From Lentzea terrae (GTDB lineage: Bacteria > Actinomycetota > Actinomycetes > Mycobacteriales > Pseudonocardiaceae), in the NCBI RefSeq assembly GCF_003265345.1, contig NZ_QFWW01000026.1, positions 605,320 through 669,319 on the forward strand: a stretch of 64,000 nt of DNA. Direction: 5' to 3'. Made by a program: the position numbers and the translations under genes. Below the pieces are notes generated by a model that did not search any database, was not told where the DNA came from, and worked only from the letters and a program-made list of their open reading frames with translations. Numbering within the stretch: the stretch's first letter is position 1; each line of letters begins with the position of its first letter. This document shows positions 53,423 through 63,000 of this stretch, piece by piece.

Positions 53423-53451
53423 GCCCTCATCATCTCCCATACCATCGGGCT

Positions 53452-55014
53452 GTGGTCCGTCTCTTGAGCGTGTTGCTCGTCATTCCCCTTCTCGCCTCCT
53501 GCACGTCGATCATCGAAGGGGCGGCCAAGCCCGGCGTGTCCCTCGAGAAACCCGGTCCTGCCGGGACTGTCCCCGCAGGTCTGGAGAAGTTCTACGGCCA
53601 GCAGCTCGCGTGGCAGGACTGCGCGTCGTTCGCCAAGACCGGGTCGAGCCGCCAGGCCTACGGCAACAAGCGCGACGTCGAGTGCACGCGGTTGCAGGTG
53701 CCGCTCGACTACTCCAAACCGGACGGCGACACGATCATCATCGGCGTCCTGCGCTACAAGGCGACCGGTCAGAAGATCGGGTCGTTGCTGATCAACCCCG
53801 GTGGGCCTGGCGCGTCCGGCATGGCGGCGGCCGCCGGCATGGTCTCGGACTACCGCAAGACCGAGCTCGGCAAGCGGTTCGACCTGATCGGGTTCGACCC
53901 GCGGGGCATCGGCGCGAGCGAGCCGGAGGTGAAGTGCCTCACCGGACCGGAGCGCGATGCCGAGCGTTTGGACCTGGACGTTGATACGAGCGCGCAGGGA
54001 ATCGCCCAAACGGAGCAAGAGAACAAGGCATATGCCGAGAAGTGTGCCGCCGGTACAAAATTCGGGGCGGCAATGCTCGCCAACTTGGGCACGCGGGACG
54101 TAGTTAAGGACATGGATGTCCTCCGCTCTGCGCTCGGCGACGCGAAGCTGAGCTATGTCGGGTACTCGTACGGCACCCGCATAGGCACCGAGTACGCCGA
54201 GACCTTCCCCCAGAACGTGCGCGCACTCATCCTCGACGGCGCCGTCGACCCCACCCAGGACCAGTTCGCGTCGCTGGTCGCCCAGGCCGCCGGCTTCCAG
54301 AAGGCCTTCACCGAGTTCTCGAAGTGGTGCCGCGCCCAGCGGGACTGCCCGCTCGGCGACGACGCCAACGCGAGCTTCCGCGAGCTGACCACGCCGTTGA
54401 TCCAGAAGCCGGTCGAGGTGGGCAACCGCAAGTTGTCCTACAACGACGCGATCACCGCCGCGATCCAGGCGATGTACTCGGAGCAGCTGTGGCCGGTGTT
54501 GCTGAACGGCCTCACGGAACTGAAGAAGGGCCGCGGCACCACGCTGCTGCGTCTCGCCGACGCGTACTTCGACCGTGATGACCAGGGCAACTACTCGACC
54601 ATCACGGACGCGTTCAACGCCGTGCACTGCGTCGACGACCCACGGCTGACGGACAAGAACGCGCTGTTGGAGACCGCGAAGAAGTACAAGGAGGCTGCGC
54701 CGTTCCTCGACGATGGCAACCCGGCCGGTGCCGCGCTCGACTCGTGCGCGTTCTGGCCGGCCCCGGTGACCGGCCGCACCGAGGCGCCCAAGGCCGGCGG
54801 CATCCCGCCGCTGCTGGTCATCTCGACGACCGGTGATCCCGCCACCCCGTACGAGGCGGGCGTGAACCTGGCCAAAGCGCTCAACTCGAAGCTGCTCACG
54901 TTCGAGGGCGTCCAGCACACGGTCTTCCTGCAGGGCGAGGCGTGCGTCGACGACATCGGCGTGAAGTACCTGATCGACCAGACCTTGCCCGCCGACGGAA
55001 CCCGGTGCGCCTAA
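53452..55014 (+). CDS. Exported S33-type alpha/beta-hydrolase peptidase, lipoprotein (Hip1/CaeA-like)
   Basis: The 520-residue protein starts with a lipoprotein signal (MVRLLSVLLVIPLLASC, lipobox LASC). The hydrolase core follows: GSLLINPGGPGASGM (oxyanion), FDLIGFDPRGIGAS, nucleophile Ser239 in GYSYGTRIG, then LLVISTTGDPATPYEAG with Asp and GVQHTVFL with His. The tripeptidyl-aminopeptidase-like lid domain contains the Cys-rich CRAQRDCPLG motif. It matches the mycobacterial pair Rv2223c/Rv2224c. It is followed with TAATG overlap by a paralogue. Confidence 0.9.
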   Translation: MVRLLSVLLVIPLLASCTSIIEGAAKPGVSLEKPGPAGTVPAGLEKFYGQQLAWQDCASFAKTGSSRQAYGNKRDVECTRLQVPLDYSKPDGDTIIIGVLRYKATGQKIGSLLINPGGPGASGMAAAAGMVSDYRKTELGKRFDLIGFDPRGIGASEPEVKCLTGPERDAERLDLDVDTSAQGIAQTEQENKAYAEKCAAGTKFGAAMLANLGTRDVVKDMDVLRSALGDAKLSYVGYSYGTRIGTEYAETFPQNVRALILDGAVDPTQDQFASLVAQAAGFQKAFTEFSKWCRAQRDCPLGDDANASFRELTTPLIQKPVEVGNRKLSYNDAITAAIQAMYSEQLWPVLLNGLTELKKGRGTTLLRLADAYFDRDDQGNYSTITDAFNAVHCVDDPRLTDKNALLETAKKYKEAAPFLDDGNPAGAALDSCAFWPAPVTGRTEAPKAGGIPPLLVISTTGDPATPYEAGVNLAKALNSKLLTFEGVQHTVFLQGEACVDDIGVKYLIDQTLPADGTRCA

Positions 55015-56537
55015 TGACGAAGAGGCGATCCCGAGTCACAGCCGCCTTGTTCGCCTTGATCGTTCTGCTCGGCACGTCGACGTCCTACGCGCGCATCGAC
55101 GGCAAGCCCGTCGCCGGCCGCAAGGGCATCGAGCGGTTCTACTCGCAGGCGTTGTCGTGGGGTGCGTGCCAGCCCTACGCGACCGACGCGAAGAGCAAGG
55201 GCCTGTACGAGCGCGAAGGCATCCAGTGCGCACGGCTGCAGGTCCCGCTCGACTACGAGAAGCCGGACGCGGGGACGATCACGGTCGGTCTGTTGCGCCG
55301 GCCCGCCGCCGAACAAGGGCGACGGGTCGGTTCCTTGGTCGTGAACCCCGGTGGTCCGGGTGGTTCGGGCATGTCGCACGTCGCGAACATGCAGCCGAAC
55401 AACCCGGTCGGCAAGCGGTTCGACGTCGTGGGCTTCGACCCGCGTGGTGTCGGGGCGAGCCAGCCCCGCGTGCAGTGCCTGACCGACGCCGAACGGGACG
55501 CGCAACGCCTGCGGCCCAAGGGCGAGAGCGCGAACCAGACCGAACAGGAGAACAAGTACTTCGTCGAGCGGTGCGCTGAGCGCAGCGGCATCGACCTGTT
55601 GCGCAACGTCGGAACCCGTGACGTCGCACGGGACGTCGACGTGCTGCGCGCTGCGTTGGGCGAGAAGAAGCTGACTTACCTCGGCTACTCTTACGGCACG
55701 CGCGTCGGCACGTTGTACGCCGAGATGTACCCGCGCAACGTGCGCGCGATGGTCCTCGACGGCGCCGTGGAGGTCAACGGCGACAAGGTGGCCTCGTCGG
55801 CCCGTCAGGCGCAGGGCTTCGAATCGTCGTTCCAGCGGTTCGCCGGCTGGTGCGCACAACGCGACTGTCCCATCGGGACGGACACGAACACCGCCGAGTC
55901 CAAGTTCCGGCAGATGATCGAGCCGCTGAAGAAGACTCCGATGCAGGTCGGCGAGCGCAAGCTGTCCCACTCGGACGCGAACACCGCCATCATCCAGGCG
56001 ATGTACACGGACCGGCTGTGGGAGACCGCGCTGAAGGGCCTGCAGGAACTGCGGCAGAACAAGGGGAACACCCTGCTGCAGCTCGCCGACCAGTACCTCG
56101 GCCGCGCCCAGGACGGCACCTACTCGCGCATCCAGGACGCGTTCGTGGCCATCCGCTGCGTCGACGAACCACCGGTGAAGGACCGCGCCACGCTGGAATC
56201 CAACCGTCGGAGACTGTTGGAGATCCTCGGCAACGACACGGTGCCGACCGACGAGACGGCGCTCGGTCCGTGCGCGTTCTGGCCGGCCCCGCACACGTCG
56301 GAACCGCATCCGCCGAACGTGAGCGGGCTGCCGCAGGTCCTGGTCATCTCGACGACCGGTGACCCGGCGACGCCGTACCAGTCCGGCGTGGACCTCGCTC
56401 AGGCGCTCGGCGCGCGGTTGCTGACGTACAACGGAAACCAGCACACGGCGTTCCTCGCGGGCATCGGCTGCGTGGACGGCGTGGGCACGAACTACTTGGT
56501 GGACTTGAGGCTGCCCGAAACAGACTCGGCCTGCTGA
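55014..56537 (+). CDS. Exported S33-type peptidase, paralogue of the previous gene
   Basis: The 507-residue protein begins at an ATG that overlaps the previous stop (TAATG). It has a Sec signal without lipobox Cys (VTAALFALIVLLGTSTSYA). Core motifs repeat those of the previous gene: GSLVVNPGGPGGSGMSH, FDVVGFDPRGVGAS, Ser226 in GYSYGTRVG, CAQRDCPIG, VLVISTTGDPATPYQSG, NGNQHTAFL. The pair arises from tandem duplication; this copy is secreted, its neighbour lipid-anchored. The 3' end overlaps the opposite-strand MFS gene by 46 bp. Confidence 0.9.
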   Translation: MTKRRSRVTAALFALIVLLGTSTSYARIDGKPVAGRKGIERFYSQALSWGACQPYATDAKSKGLYEREGIQCARLQVPLDYEKPDAGTITVGLLRRPAAEQGRRVGSLVVNPGGPGGSGMSHVANMQPNNPVGKRFDVVGFDPRGVGASQPRVQCLTDAERDAQRLRPKGESANQTEQENKYFVERCAERSGIDLLRNVGTRDVARDVDVLRAALGEKKLTYLGYSYGTRVGTLYAEMYPRNVRAMVLDGAVEVNGDKVASSARQAQGFESSFQRFAGWCAQRDCPIGTDTNTAESKFRQMIEPLKKTPMQVGERKLSHSDANTAIIQAMYTDRLWETALKGLQELRQNKGNTLLQLADQYLGRAQDGTYSRIQDAFVAIRCVDEPPVKDRATLESNRRRLLEILGNDTVPTDETALGPCAFWPAPHTSEPHPPNVSGLPQVLVISTTGDPATPYQSGVDLAQALGARLLTYNGNQHTAFLAGIGCVDGVGTNYLVDLRLPETDSAC

Positions 56538-58009
56538 CGCTTCTTCGAGGGGAGGAGGACCGAACCCAGCGCTCCGAGCGCGCAGATCACCGCCGTGATC
56601 AGGAAGATCTCGTGGTACTCGGTGAGCAGCGCCTCGGTGAGCCTGCGCTGGTACTCGGCCAGTTGTTGTTGGTAGACGTCCTTCTCGACCCCGAACGGCA
56701 GCGGGGTGTTCAGGCCTGCCGTGAGCTCGCGGAACCGGTGGAGTCCCCACGCGGACAACGCCGCCACGCCGACGAGCATGCCCGTCATGCGCGCGACGAC
56801 GACGAACGCCGACGCCACGCCGTGCCTGATGGGCGGCACGACCCGCAGTACGGCACCGGACAGCGGCGCGATGACCAAGCCCAGTCCGAAACCGGCGATG
56901 GCCAGGTCACGCGTGAGCACGAGCCCGCTGACGTCCGCGGGCCACTGCGCGATGAGCACGTACGACGCCGACGCGATCGTGAGACCGCCGAAGGACACCC
57001 AGCGGTCGCCCAGCCGTGACGCGAGGAACCCACCCAGGACCGCGCCGATCGGCAACGCGATCAGGAAGCGGGTGAGCAGCGTGGCCGCGCCCGCGGAATC
57101 CCGCCGCAGCACGGTCTGCGCGAACAGCTCCACGTCGACGAGCGTCACCATCAACGCCGCCCCGGCCGCGAGCGAAACCCCGAGCACGGCCCAGAACGGC
57201 CGCCACTGCACACCCTCGGGGTCGATGAGTCGGGCAGCAGCACGGCGTTCCCACAGGAAGAACGCCGCGAGAACCACCAACGCGCCGACGAGCACCGGCC
57301 AGCCCCACGACGGCAGCACGGACTGCTCGGGCTTCGGGTTGTAGAGCGCCACCACGAGCAACGACAGTGCGAGCGCGAGCAACATTCCGCCCACGACGTC
57401 GATGCGAACCTCACGCCGTGTGTTCGGCACGGTCCGTTGCACGATCACCATCGCGATGACCGCCAACGGGACGTTCACCCAGAACACCCACCGCCAGCTC
57501 TGCGGTTCCCACGCCTCGAACAACGGCAACGCGTTGAACAGCGACGCAACGCCGATGCCGTAGAGCGTGCCGAGAACCGACCCCAGCTCCTGCGCGGCAC
57601 CAACGGCGCCCAACGCGGTCGACCGCCGATGCTCTTCCCACAGATCGGCGACCAGAGCCATGGTGACCGGCAGCAACGCGCCACCGGCCAGGCCCTGCAC
57701 CACGCGTCCGGCGACGAGCAACGGCACGTCCGCGGCCAGCGCAGTGACCACCGACCCGACCAGGAACCCGAGCAGCGACACCTGCAGGACGAACCGCCGC
57801 CCCAGCCGGTCCGACAGCTGCCCGAGCAACGGCATGCCGGCGACGTACCCGAGCAGGTACCCGGTGACGACCGGCGTGGCCTGTTGCAACTCGTTCACCG
57901 CGATGCCGAGGTCGCGCACCATGTCGGTGAGCACCCCGACGACGACGTACGCGTCGAGCGCTCCAAGCAGGACAGCCGCGCCGGACGCGGCGAGGGCGAC
58001 TTTTCGCAT
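56492..58009 (-). CDS. MFS transporter, DHA2 family (P55-like)
   Basis: The 505-residue protein has 14 predicted membrane helices. Motif A variant is GQLSDRLGRRFVLQVSL, with LLAGRVVQGLAGGALLPVTMALVADLWEEHRRSTALG (region 80-120). Its ATG shares a base with the stop of the upstream lipoprotein gene (TAATG), an operon organisation identical to the mycobacterial lprG-p55 pair, in which the transporter exports triacylglycerides or other lipids and drugs. That is the best functional guess. A 45-residue loop near the C-terminus carries NTPLPFGVEKDVYQQQLAEYQRR. Confidence 0.9.
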   Translation of the reverse strand: MRKVALAASGAAVLLGALDAYVVVGVLTDMVRDLGIAVNELQQATPVVTGYLLGYVAGMPLLGQLSDRLGRRFVLQVSLLGFLVGSVVTALAADVPLLVAGRVVQGLAGGALLPVTMALVADLWEEHRRSTALGAVGAAQELGSVLGTLYGIGVASLFNALPLFEAWEPQSWRWVFWVNVPLAVIAMVIVQRTVPNTRREVRIDVVGGMLLALALSLLVVALYNPKPEQSVLPSWGWPVLVGALVVLAAFFLWERRAAARLIDPEGVQWRPFWAVLGVSLAAGAALMVTLVDVELFAQTVLRRDSAGAATLLTRFLIALPIGAVLGGFLASRLGDRWVSFGGLTIASASYVLIAQWPADVSGLVLTRDLAIAGFGLGLVIAPLSGAVLRVVPPIRHGVASAFVVVARMTGMLVGVAALSAWGLHRFRELTAGLNTPLPFGVEKDVYQQQLAEYQRRLTEALLTEYHEIFLITAVICALGALGSVLLPSKKRQQAESVSGSLKSTK

Positions 58010-58644
58010 TAGGCAGGCGCCGTGACCGTGACTGGCTTGTCGAAGTCGGTCAGTCCGATGTCGACCTTCTGCCCACCGGGCAGCTCGAACAGCGCGTTCT
58101 TGAGCTTGTTGTCCTTGTCGACGGAGAACGTGCTCTTCACGTCGGCGGAGATGCCGGGCACCAGACCGGCGGCGACGTCCTTCGGCACGGTCGCCTCGAC
58201 CACCGACACGTCACCGGACGACTTGGTCTTCGCGTCCTTCGCGCTGGCCAGCACCTTCGCCACGCCCTTGTCCGGGTTCAGGATCGCGGACGGGTCGTAC
58301 ACCTGGCCCGCGAACGCCGCCGGCAGCTTGGTGTACCCGCCGGTCGGGCCCTTGAAGTGCAGGTTTCCGCCGGTCAGCACGTACTCGATGGACAGCAGCT
58401 GGCCCCCGAACGTGACCTTCGCGGTGCCCTTGGAGTCACCGGCGGACGTGAGGTCGCCGTCGGCCTCCTTCACCGGCACGTCGGGCAGCTCACCGTCCAC
58501 CTTGATGGTGAAGTGGACGCTCTTGACCGAGCGCATCGACTCGGCGGACTTGGAGAGCAACGTCGCACCATCGGGGAGATCTCCACCGGACGTGCAGCTC
58601 GTGAGCAGGGCGAGTGCGCAAACCAACAACCAACGGGCGGACAT
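58009..58644 (-). CDS. LppX/LprAFG-family lipoprotein (LprG-like)
   Basis: The 211-residue protein has a lipobox (LVCALALLTSC-TSGG). The LprG-type fold follows: LLSKSAESMRSVKSVHFTIKVDG, FGGQLLSIEYVLTGGNLHFKGPTGGYTKLPAAF, DPSAILNPDKGVAKVLASAKDAK, regions. Such lipoproteins carry triacylated lipids across the envelope. The stop overlaps the MFS start (TAATG), so carrier and transporter are made together. It diverges from glnA2 across 41 bp. Confidence 0.91.
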   Translation of the reverse strand: MSARWLLVCALALLTSCTSGGDLPDGATLLSKSAESMRSVKSVHFTIKVDGELPDVPVKEADGDLTSAGDSKGTAKVTFGGQLLSIEYVLTGGNLHFKGPTGGYTKLPAAFAGQVYDPSAILNPDKGVAKVLASAKDAKTKSSGDVSVVEATVPKDVAAGLVPGISADVKSTFSVDKDNKLKNALFELPGGQKVDIGLTDFDKPVTVTAPA

Positions 58645-58685
58645 GCGTTGATCGTAGAGACTCAGTAGCCCTTAAGCTGCGCCCT

Positions 58686-60029
58686 ATGGACCGCCAGCAG
58701 GAGTTCGTGCTCCGCACGCTCGAGGAACGCGACATCCGGTTCGTCCGGCTCTGGTTCACCGACGTCCTGGGCTTCTTGAAGTCCGTGGCGGTCGCACCGG
58801 CCGAGCTCGAGGGCGCCTTCAGCGAGGGCATCGGGTTCGACGGCTCGGCGATCGAGGGCTTCGCCCGCGTCTACGAGTCGGACATGGTCGCGAAGCCGGA
58901 CCCCGCCACGTTCCAGGTGCTGCCCTGGCAGACGCCGGACGGGTCGAACTACTCCGCGCGCATGTTCTGCGACATCACCATGCCGGACGGCTCCCCGTCG
59001 TGGGCCGACCCGCGGCACGTGCTGCGCAGGACGCTGTCGAAGGCGAGCGAGGCCGGGTTCACCTGCTACGTGCACCCGGAGATCGAGTTCTTCCTGCTCA
59101 AGGACCTGCCGGCGGACGGTCGCGAGCCGGAGCCCGCGGACAACGGCGGCTTCTTCGACCAGACCTCGCACGAGACCGCCACGCACTTCCGCCGCCACGC
59201 CATCGAGGCGCTGGAGGCGATGGGCATCTCCGTCGAGTTCAGCCACCACGAGGGCGCGCCCGGCCAGCAGGAGATCGACCTGCGCTACGCCGACGCGCTG
59301 ACCATGGCGGACAACGTCATGACGTTCCGCTACCTGGTGAAGGAGGTCGCGATCACGCAGGGCGTGCGCGCCTCGTTCATGCCCAAGCCGTTCTCCGAGC
59401 AGCCGGGCTCGGGCATGCACACGCACTTCTCGTTGTTCGAGGGCGACCGCAACGCGTTCCACGACGAGGAAGACCCGTTCCAGCTCAGCGAGATCGGCAA
59501 GCAGTTCGTCGCCGGTGTGCTGAAGCACGCGCGCGAGATCTCCGGCGTCACGAACCAGTGGGTCAACTCCTACAAGCGGCTGATCGTCGGCGGTGAGGCA
59601 CCCACGGCCGTGTGCTGGGGTCACGCGAACAGGTCCGCGCTGGTCCGTGTGCCGATGTACTCGCCGGGCAAGTCGTCGTCGCGTCGCGTCGAGATCCGCT
59701 CGCTGGACTCCGCGTGCAACCCGTACCTGGCCTACTCGGTGATCCTGGCCGCCGGCCTGAAGGGCATCGAGAAGGGCTACGAGCTGCCGCCGCCCGCCGA
59801 GGACGACGTCTGGTCGCTGACCGACCGTGAGCGTCGTGCCGCCGGGTACGCGAACCTGCCGCAGAACCTCGGTGAGGCCCTCACCGAGATGGAGAACTCG
59901 GAGCTGCTGCCCGAAGCGCTGGGCGAGCACGTCTACGACTTCTTCCTGCGCAACAAGCGGACGGAGTGGGACGCGTACCGGCGTAGCGTCACCCCGTACG
60001 AGTTGCGCAGTCTTCTTCCCGTGCTGTGA
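58686..60029 (+). CDS. glnA2: Glutamine synthetase type I, GlnA2-like
   Basis: The 447-residue protein contains VRLWFTDVLGFLKSVAV, EGIGFDGSAIEGFARV, CYVHPEIEFFLL, GQQEIDLRYADALTMADN, GSGMHTHFSLF, NRSALVRVPMYSPGKSSSRRVEIRSLD and SACNPYLAYSVILAAGLKGIE, the full active-site set. The length and the C-terminal SELLPEALGEHVYDFFLRNKR fit the GlnA2 group. It condenses glutamate and ammonia with ATP. ATG 58686 follows a likely leaderless promoter. Downstream is a large FkbM protein, 20 nt away. Confidence 0.92.
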   Translation: MDRQQEFVLRTLEERDIRFVRLWFTDVLGFLKSVAVAPAELEGAFSEGIGFDGSAIEGFARVYESDMVAKPDPATFQVLPWQTPDGSNYSARMFCDITMPDGSPSWADPRHVLRRTLSKASEAGFTCYVHPEIEFFLLKDLPADGREPEPADNGGFFDQTSHETATHFRRHAIEALEAMGISVEFSHHEGAPGQQEIDLRYADALTMADNVMTFRYLVKEVAITQGVRASFMPKPFSEQPGSGMHTHFSLFEGDRNAFHDEEDPFQLSEIGKQFVAGVLKHAREISGVTNQWVNSYKRLIVGGEAPTAVCWGHANRSALVRVPMYSPGKSSSRRVEIRSLDSACNPYLAYSVILAAGLKGIEKGYELPPPAEDDVWSLTDRERRAAGYANLPQNLGEALTEMENSELLPEALGEHVYDFFLRNKRTEWDAYRRSVTPYELRSLLPVL

Positions 60030-60048
60030 GGCCGATACGTTGCTCTCC

Positions 60049-63000
60049 GTGACAGAGGTACCCGAGTTCCAGCCGACGATCTGCGCGTGCACGGTCGCCA
60101 CGGCGGCGGAACTGCCCGCGGTCAAGGTCCTGTCCAGCTCGTTCCTCGCGGAGCACCCCGAGGGCCGGTTCGTCGCGCTGATCGTGGACGCGCAGCCGGA
60201 GCACGCCGGTCCCGGGTTGATCACGCCGCTCGAGATCGGCGTGTCCGAGATCGAGCTGCACGTGCTCGCGACCTCTCTGGAGGCCGACGCCCTGAAGGCC
60301 GCGATGGTGCCGCGGCTGCTGGAGGCGTTGCTGTCGCAGGGCATGCCCGTGCTGTACCTCGACCCGTGGGTGCAGGTGTTCGGGTCGTTGACCAAGCTCG
60401 TGCTGGAAGCGTTGCGCAACGCTCCAGTGGTGTTGCTGCCGCGCACGTTGCGGCCGCTGCCGTCGGACGGGCTGCAGCCGGGGCCCGCCGAGCTGCACGA
60501 GCTCGGTGCGTTCGACCCCGGTTTCATCGCGGTCGGTGAAGGCGCCGAGCCTTACCTCAGCTCGTTGGACATGCCGGCGATCGTGCCGCATCACGTCGTG
60601 CGTGACGCACGCGTCGGTTTGTCCGTGTGGAACGTGGCGGATCGGCCGTTGCACCGCACCGAGTCCGGGTCGTTGGCCGTGGTGGGCCAAGACCTGCTGA
60701 CCGTGCACTTCCGCGGGTTCGACCCCCAACGGCCGTGGCTGCTTTCCGCCGATTTCGCGGAACGGCCGCGCGTGCTGTTGTCCGAGCACGCGGAGGTCGC
60801 CGAGCTGTGCACCGCGTACCGCGCTGAGCTGGTGCGGTGCGGCTGGACCGTCGCGCCCGTGCCGTACCGGTTCGGTTCGCTGATCGACGGGACGGTCATC
60901 CCGTCCGAGCTCAAGGCCGAGTACCGGGAAGCTTCGCCCACGCCGTTGCCGGCGTTCGGTGAAGACGGTGGTGGTGGGTTCCTCATCTGGGCGTGCGAGC
61001 AGACGGAGAACGGTGGCACGCGTTGGGCCGATGCGGTGTGGCGCGCTGATGCCTCGCTGCAGCAGCAGTTCCCGGCGCCTTATGGTGCGGACGCGGACGC
61101 CTGGCGCGAGTGGTGCGCCGGTGTGGGCGTGGCTTCCGGACGGTTGCCCGTGCCCGCCGTGCCGCAGCCACGGTCCGAGGGGCCGGCGTTGCTCGACCAG
61201 CTCGGTGTGTCCGTTGTCGGTTCGGGGCCGCTGTCGGAGCTGATGCTCGCTGCCGCGCGTGCGTCCGGGCTGCCGGTGTCGACGTCGGCCGGCTATCCCG
61301 TGGTGGTGCGCACCTCTGCTGCGGACGAAGTGCCTGCCGGGCGGTTCGTCGTCGAGGTCGCGCTGGACGCCTCTGCTGCGGACGACCGCACGGGCGTGAA
61401 CGAGCTTTGGCTGTCTTCGGACGTGTCTCGTGCTGCTGCCGAACGCATTGGCGGGCCCATCGTTCGTGTGGTGCCTGTGCCGGTGCAGGACGTTGGCGCG
61501 CGTGAGCACACATCTGGTGATGTGGTGGTGTTCGCGGCGATCGCGGACCATGCGTTGGATAGGCCCGGCAACGTGCTGGGTGCGGTGTCGGCGTTCCTCA
61601 GCGCGTTCCCCGACCGTTCGGACGTCGAGCTGCGGATCGCGGTGTCCGGGGCGTTCGAACACCCCGAGGCGGCCGAGCGGTTGCGCCTGGCCACTGCCTC
61701 CGACCAGCGCATTTCGCTGGTCGAGGACGAAGACGTGTGCTTGACGGCCGACGCCGTGGTGTCGCTGCACCGCGGTGGGGCGGACGACCGGATCACGCTG
61801 CGCCTGGCCAACCTGGCGGTGCGGGGAGTGCCGATCGTGGCGTCCGGGCACGGCGCCGTTGCCGAGCTGTTCGGCAAGACGGCGGTTCTCGTGCCGTGTC
61901 ACCAGGGTGCCGAACCCGATGTGCAGGCGGCCTCGAAGCTGCTGCGTTCGTTGGCCGATGACCTGCCGACGGCGGAAGCGCTGGGTGCTGCTGCTCGCGA
62001 ACACGTGCTGTCCGTGCGTTCGGTTTCGCGGGTGGCGGAACTGCTCCGGGAACGCGTCGAGCACTCGTACCGGGGATGGCGGGCGCGCCGGCCGAAGCCG
62101 AAGCCCGAGGTCGACCCGATGCTCGCGCTGCAGTCGGCCAAGCACGCGTTACTGCGTCAGCCGAACATAGACACCGCTCATCGGACGCCGATGGCACCCG
62201 CGTTGCGCAAGATCGTGTTGCGCGCGCTGGACCACTACGACAACCACATGCGCCAGGTGCTGCACACCCTGATCGACGGGGTCGAGCGCACCGTGTCCGA
62301 GCTGGTCGACCGGCAGGACGCGCTGAAGGCCGGTGTCGGCGCGGGCGAGCTGGAGCTGCTGCGGGCCGAGGTCGAACAGGTCGCGGAACGGCAGTCGCAC
62401 TTCGGTGACCAGCTGGTCGGCGTCGACGACGGGGTCGTGCGCGTGCGCGCGGACATGGCTGGTCAGGGCCGTCGGCTGCGCGACATCGAGGACGCGGTCG
62501 TGGCCGAGGCGGCCAAGCGGGCCACGTCCGACGACGTGCTGGCCGAGCGGATCGACAAGCTGACGGTCGCGTTGGACCGCACGTTGGACCGCATCGACTC
62601 GTTGGAGTCGAAGGTCGTCGAGGTGTTCCGCGAGCGCGACTCGCGGCTGGACGCTGCACTGCGCACCGCTCACCAGGCGCAACAGACCGCCGATGCGTTG
62701 CGCCGCGTGGTGGTTCGTCAGCACGAGGCCGCCGGTGACGCGCCTAAGGTGCGTTCGTCGTTGGTGTTGTGCGACGCGGGCATGATGCGGCTGCCCTCCG
62801 ACGACGCGTTCATGCTTCCGCTGCTGTCGTCCAACGGTGTGTGGGAGCCGGACCTCGCGGAGCTGCTCGACTCGGTGCTGGAGCCGGACGGGATCTTCCT
62901 CGATGTCGGTGCGTACGTCGGGTATCACTCGATCAGGGTGTTGTCGCGGCTCGGCCTGATGGGCGCGGTCGTCGCCGTGGAGCCGGATCCTTCGGCCGCG

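Noticed and set aside
59989..62145. 718-codon antisense frame under the FkbM gene
   Set aside because: Arg/His/Gln-rich shadow of a coding strand with clear domains.
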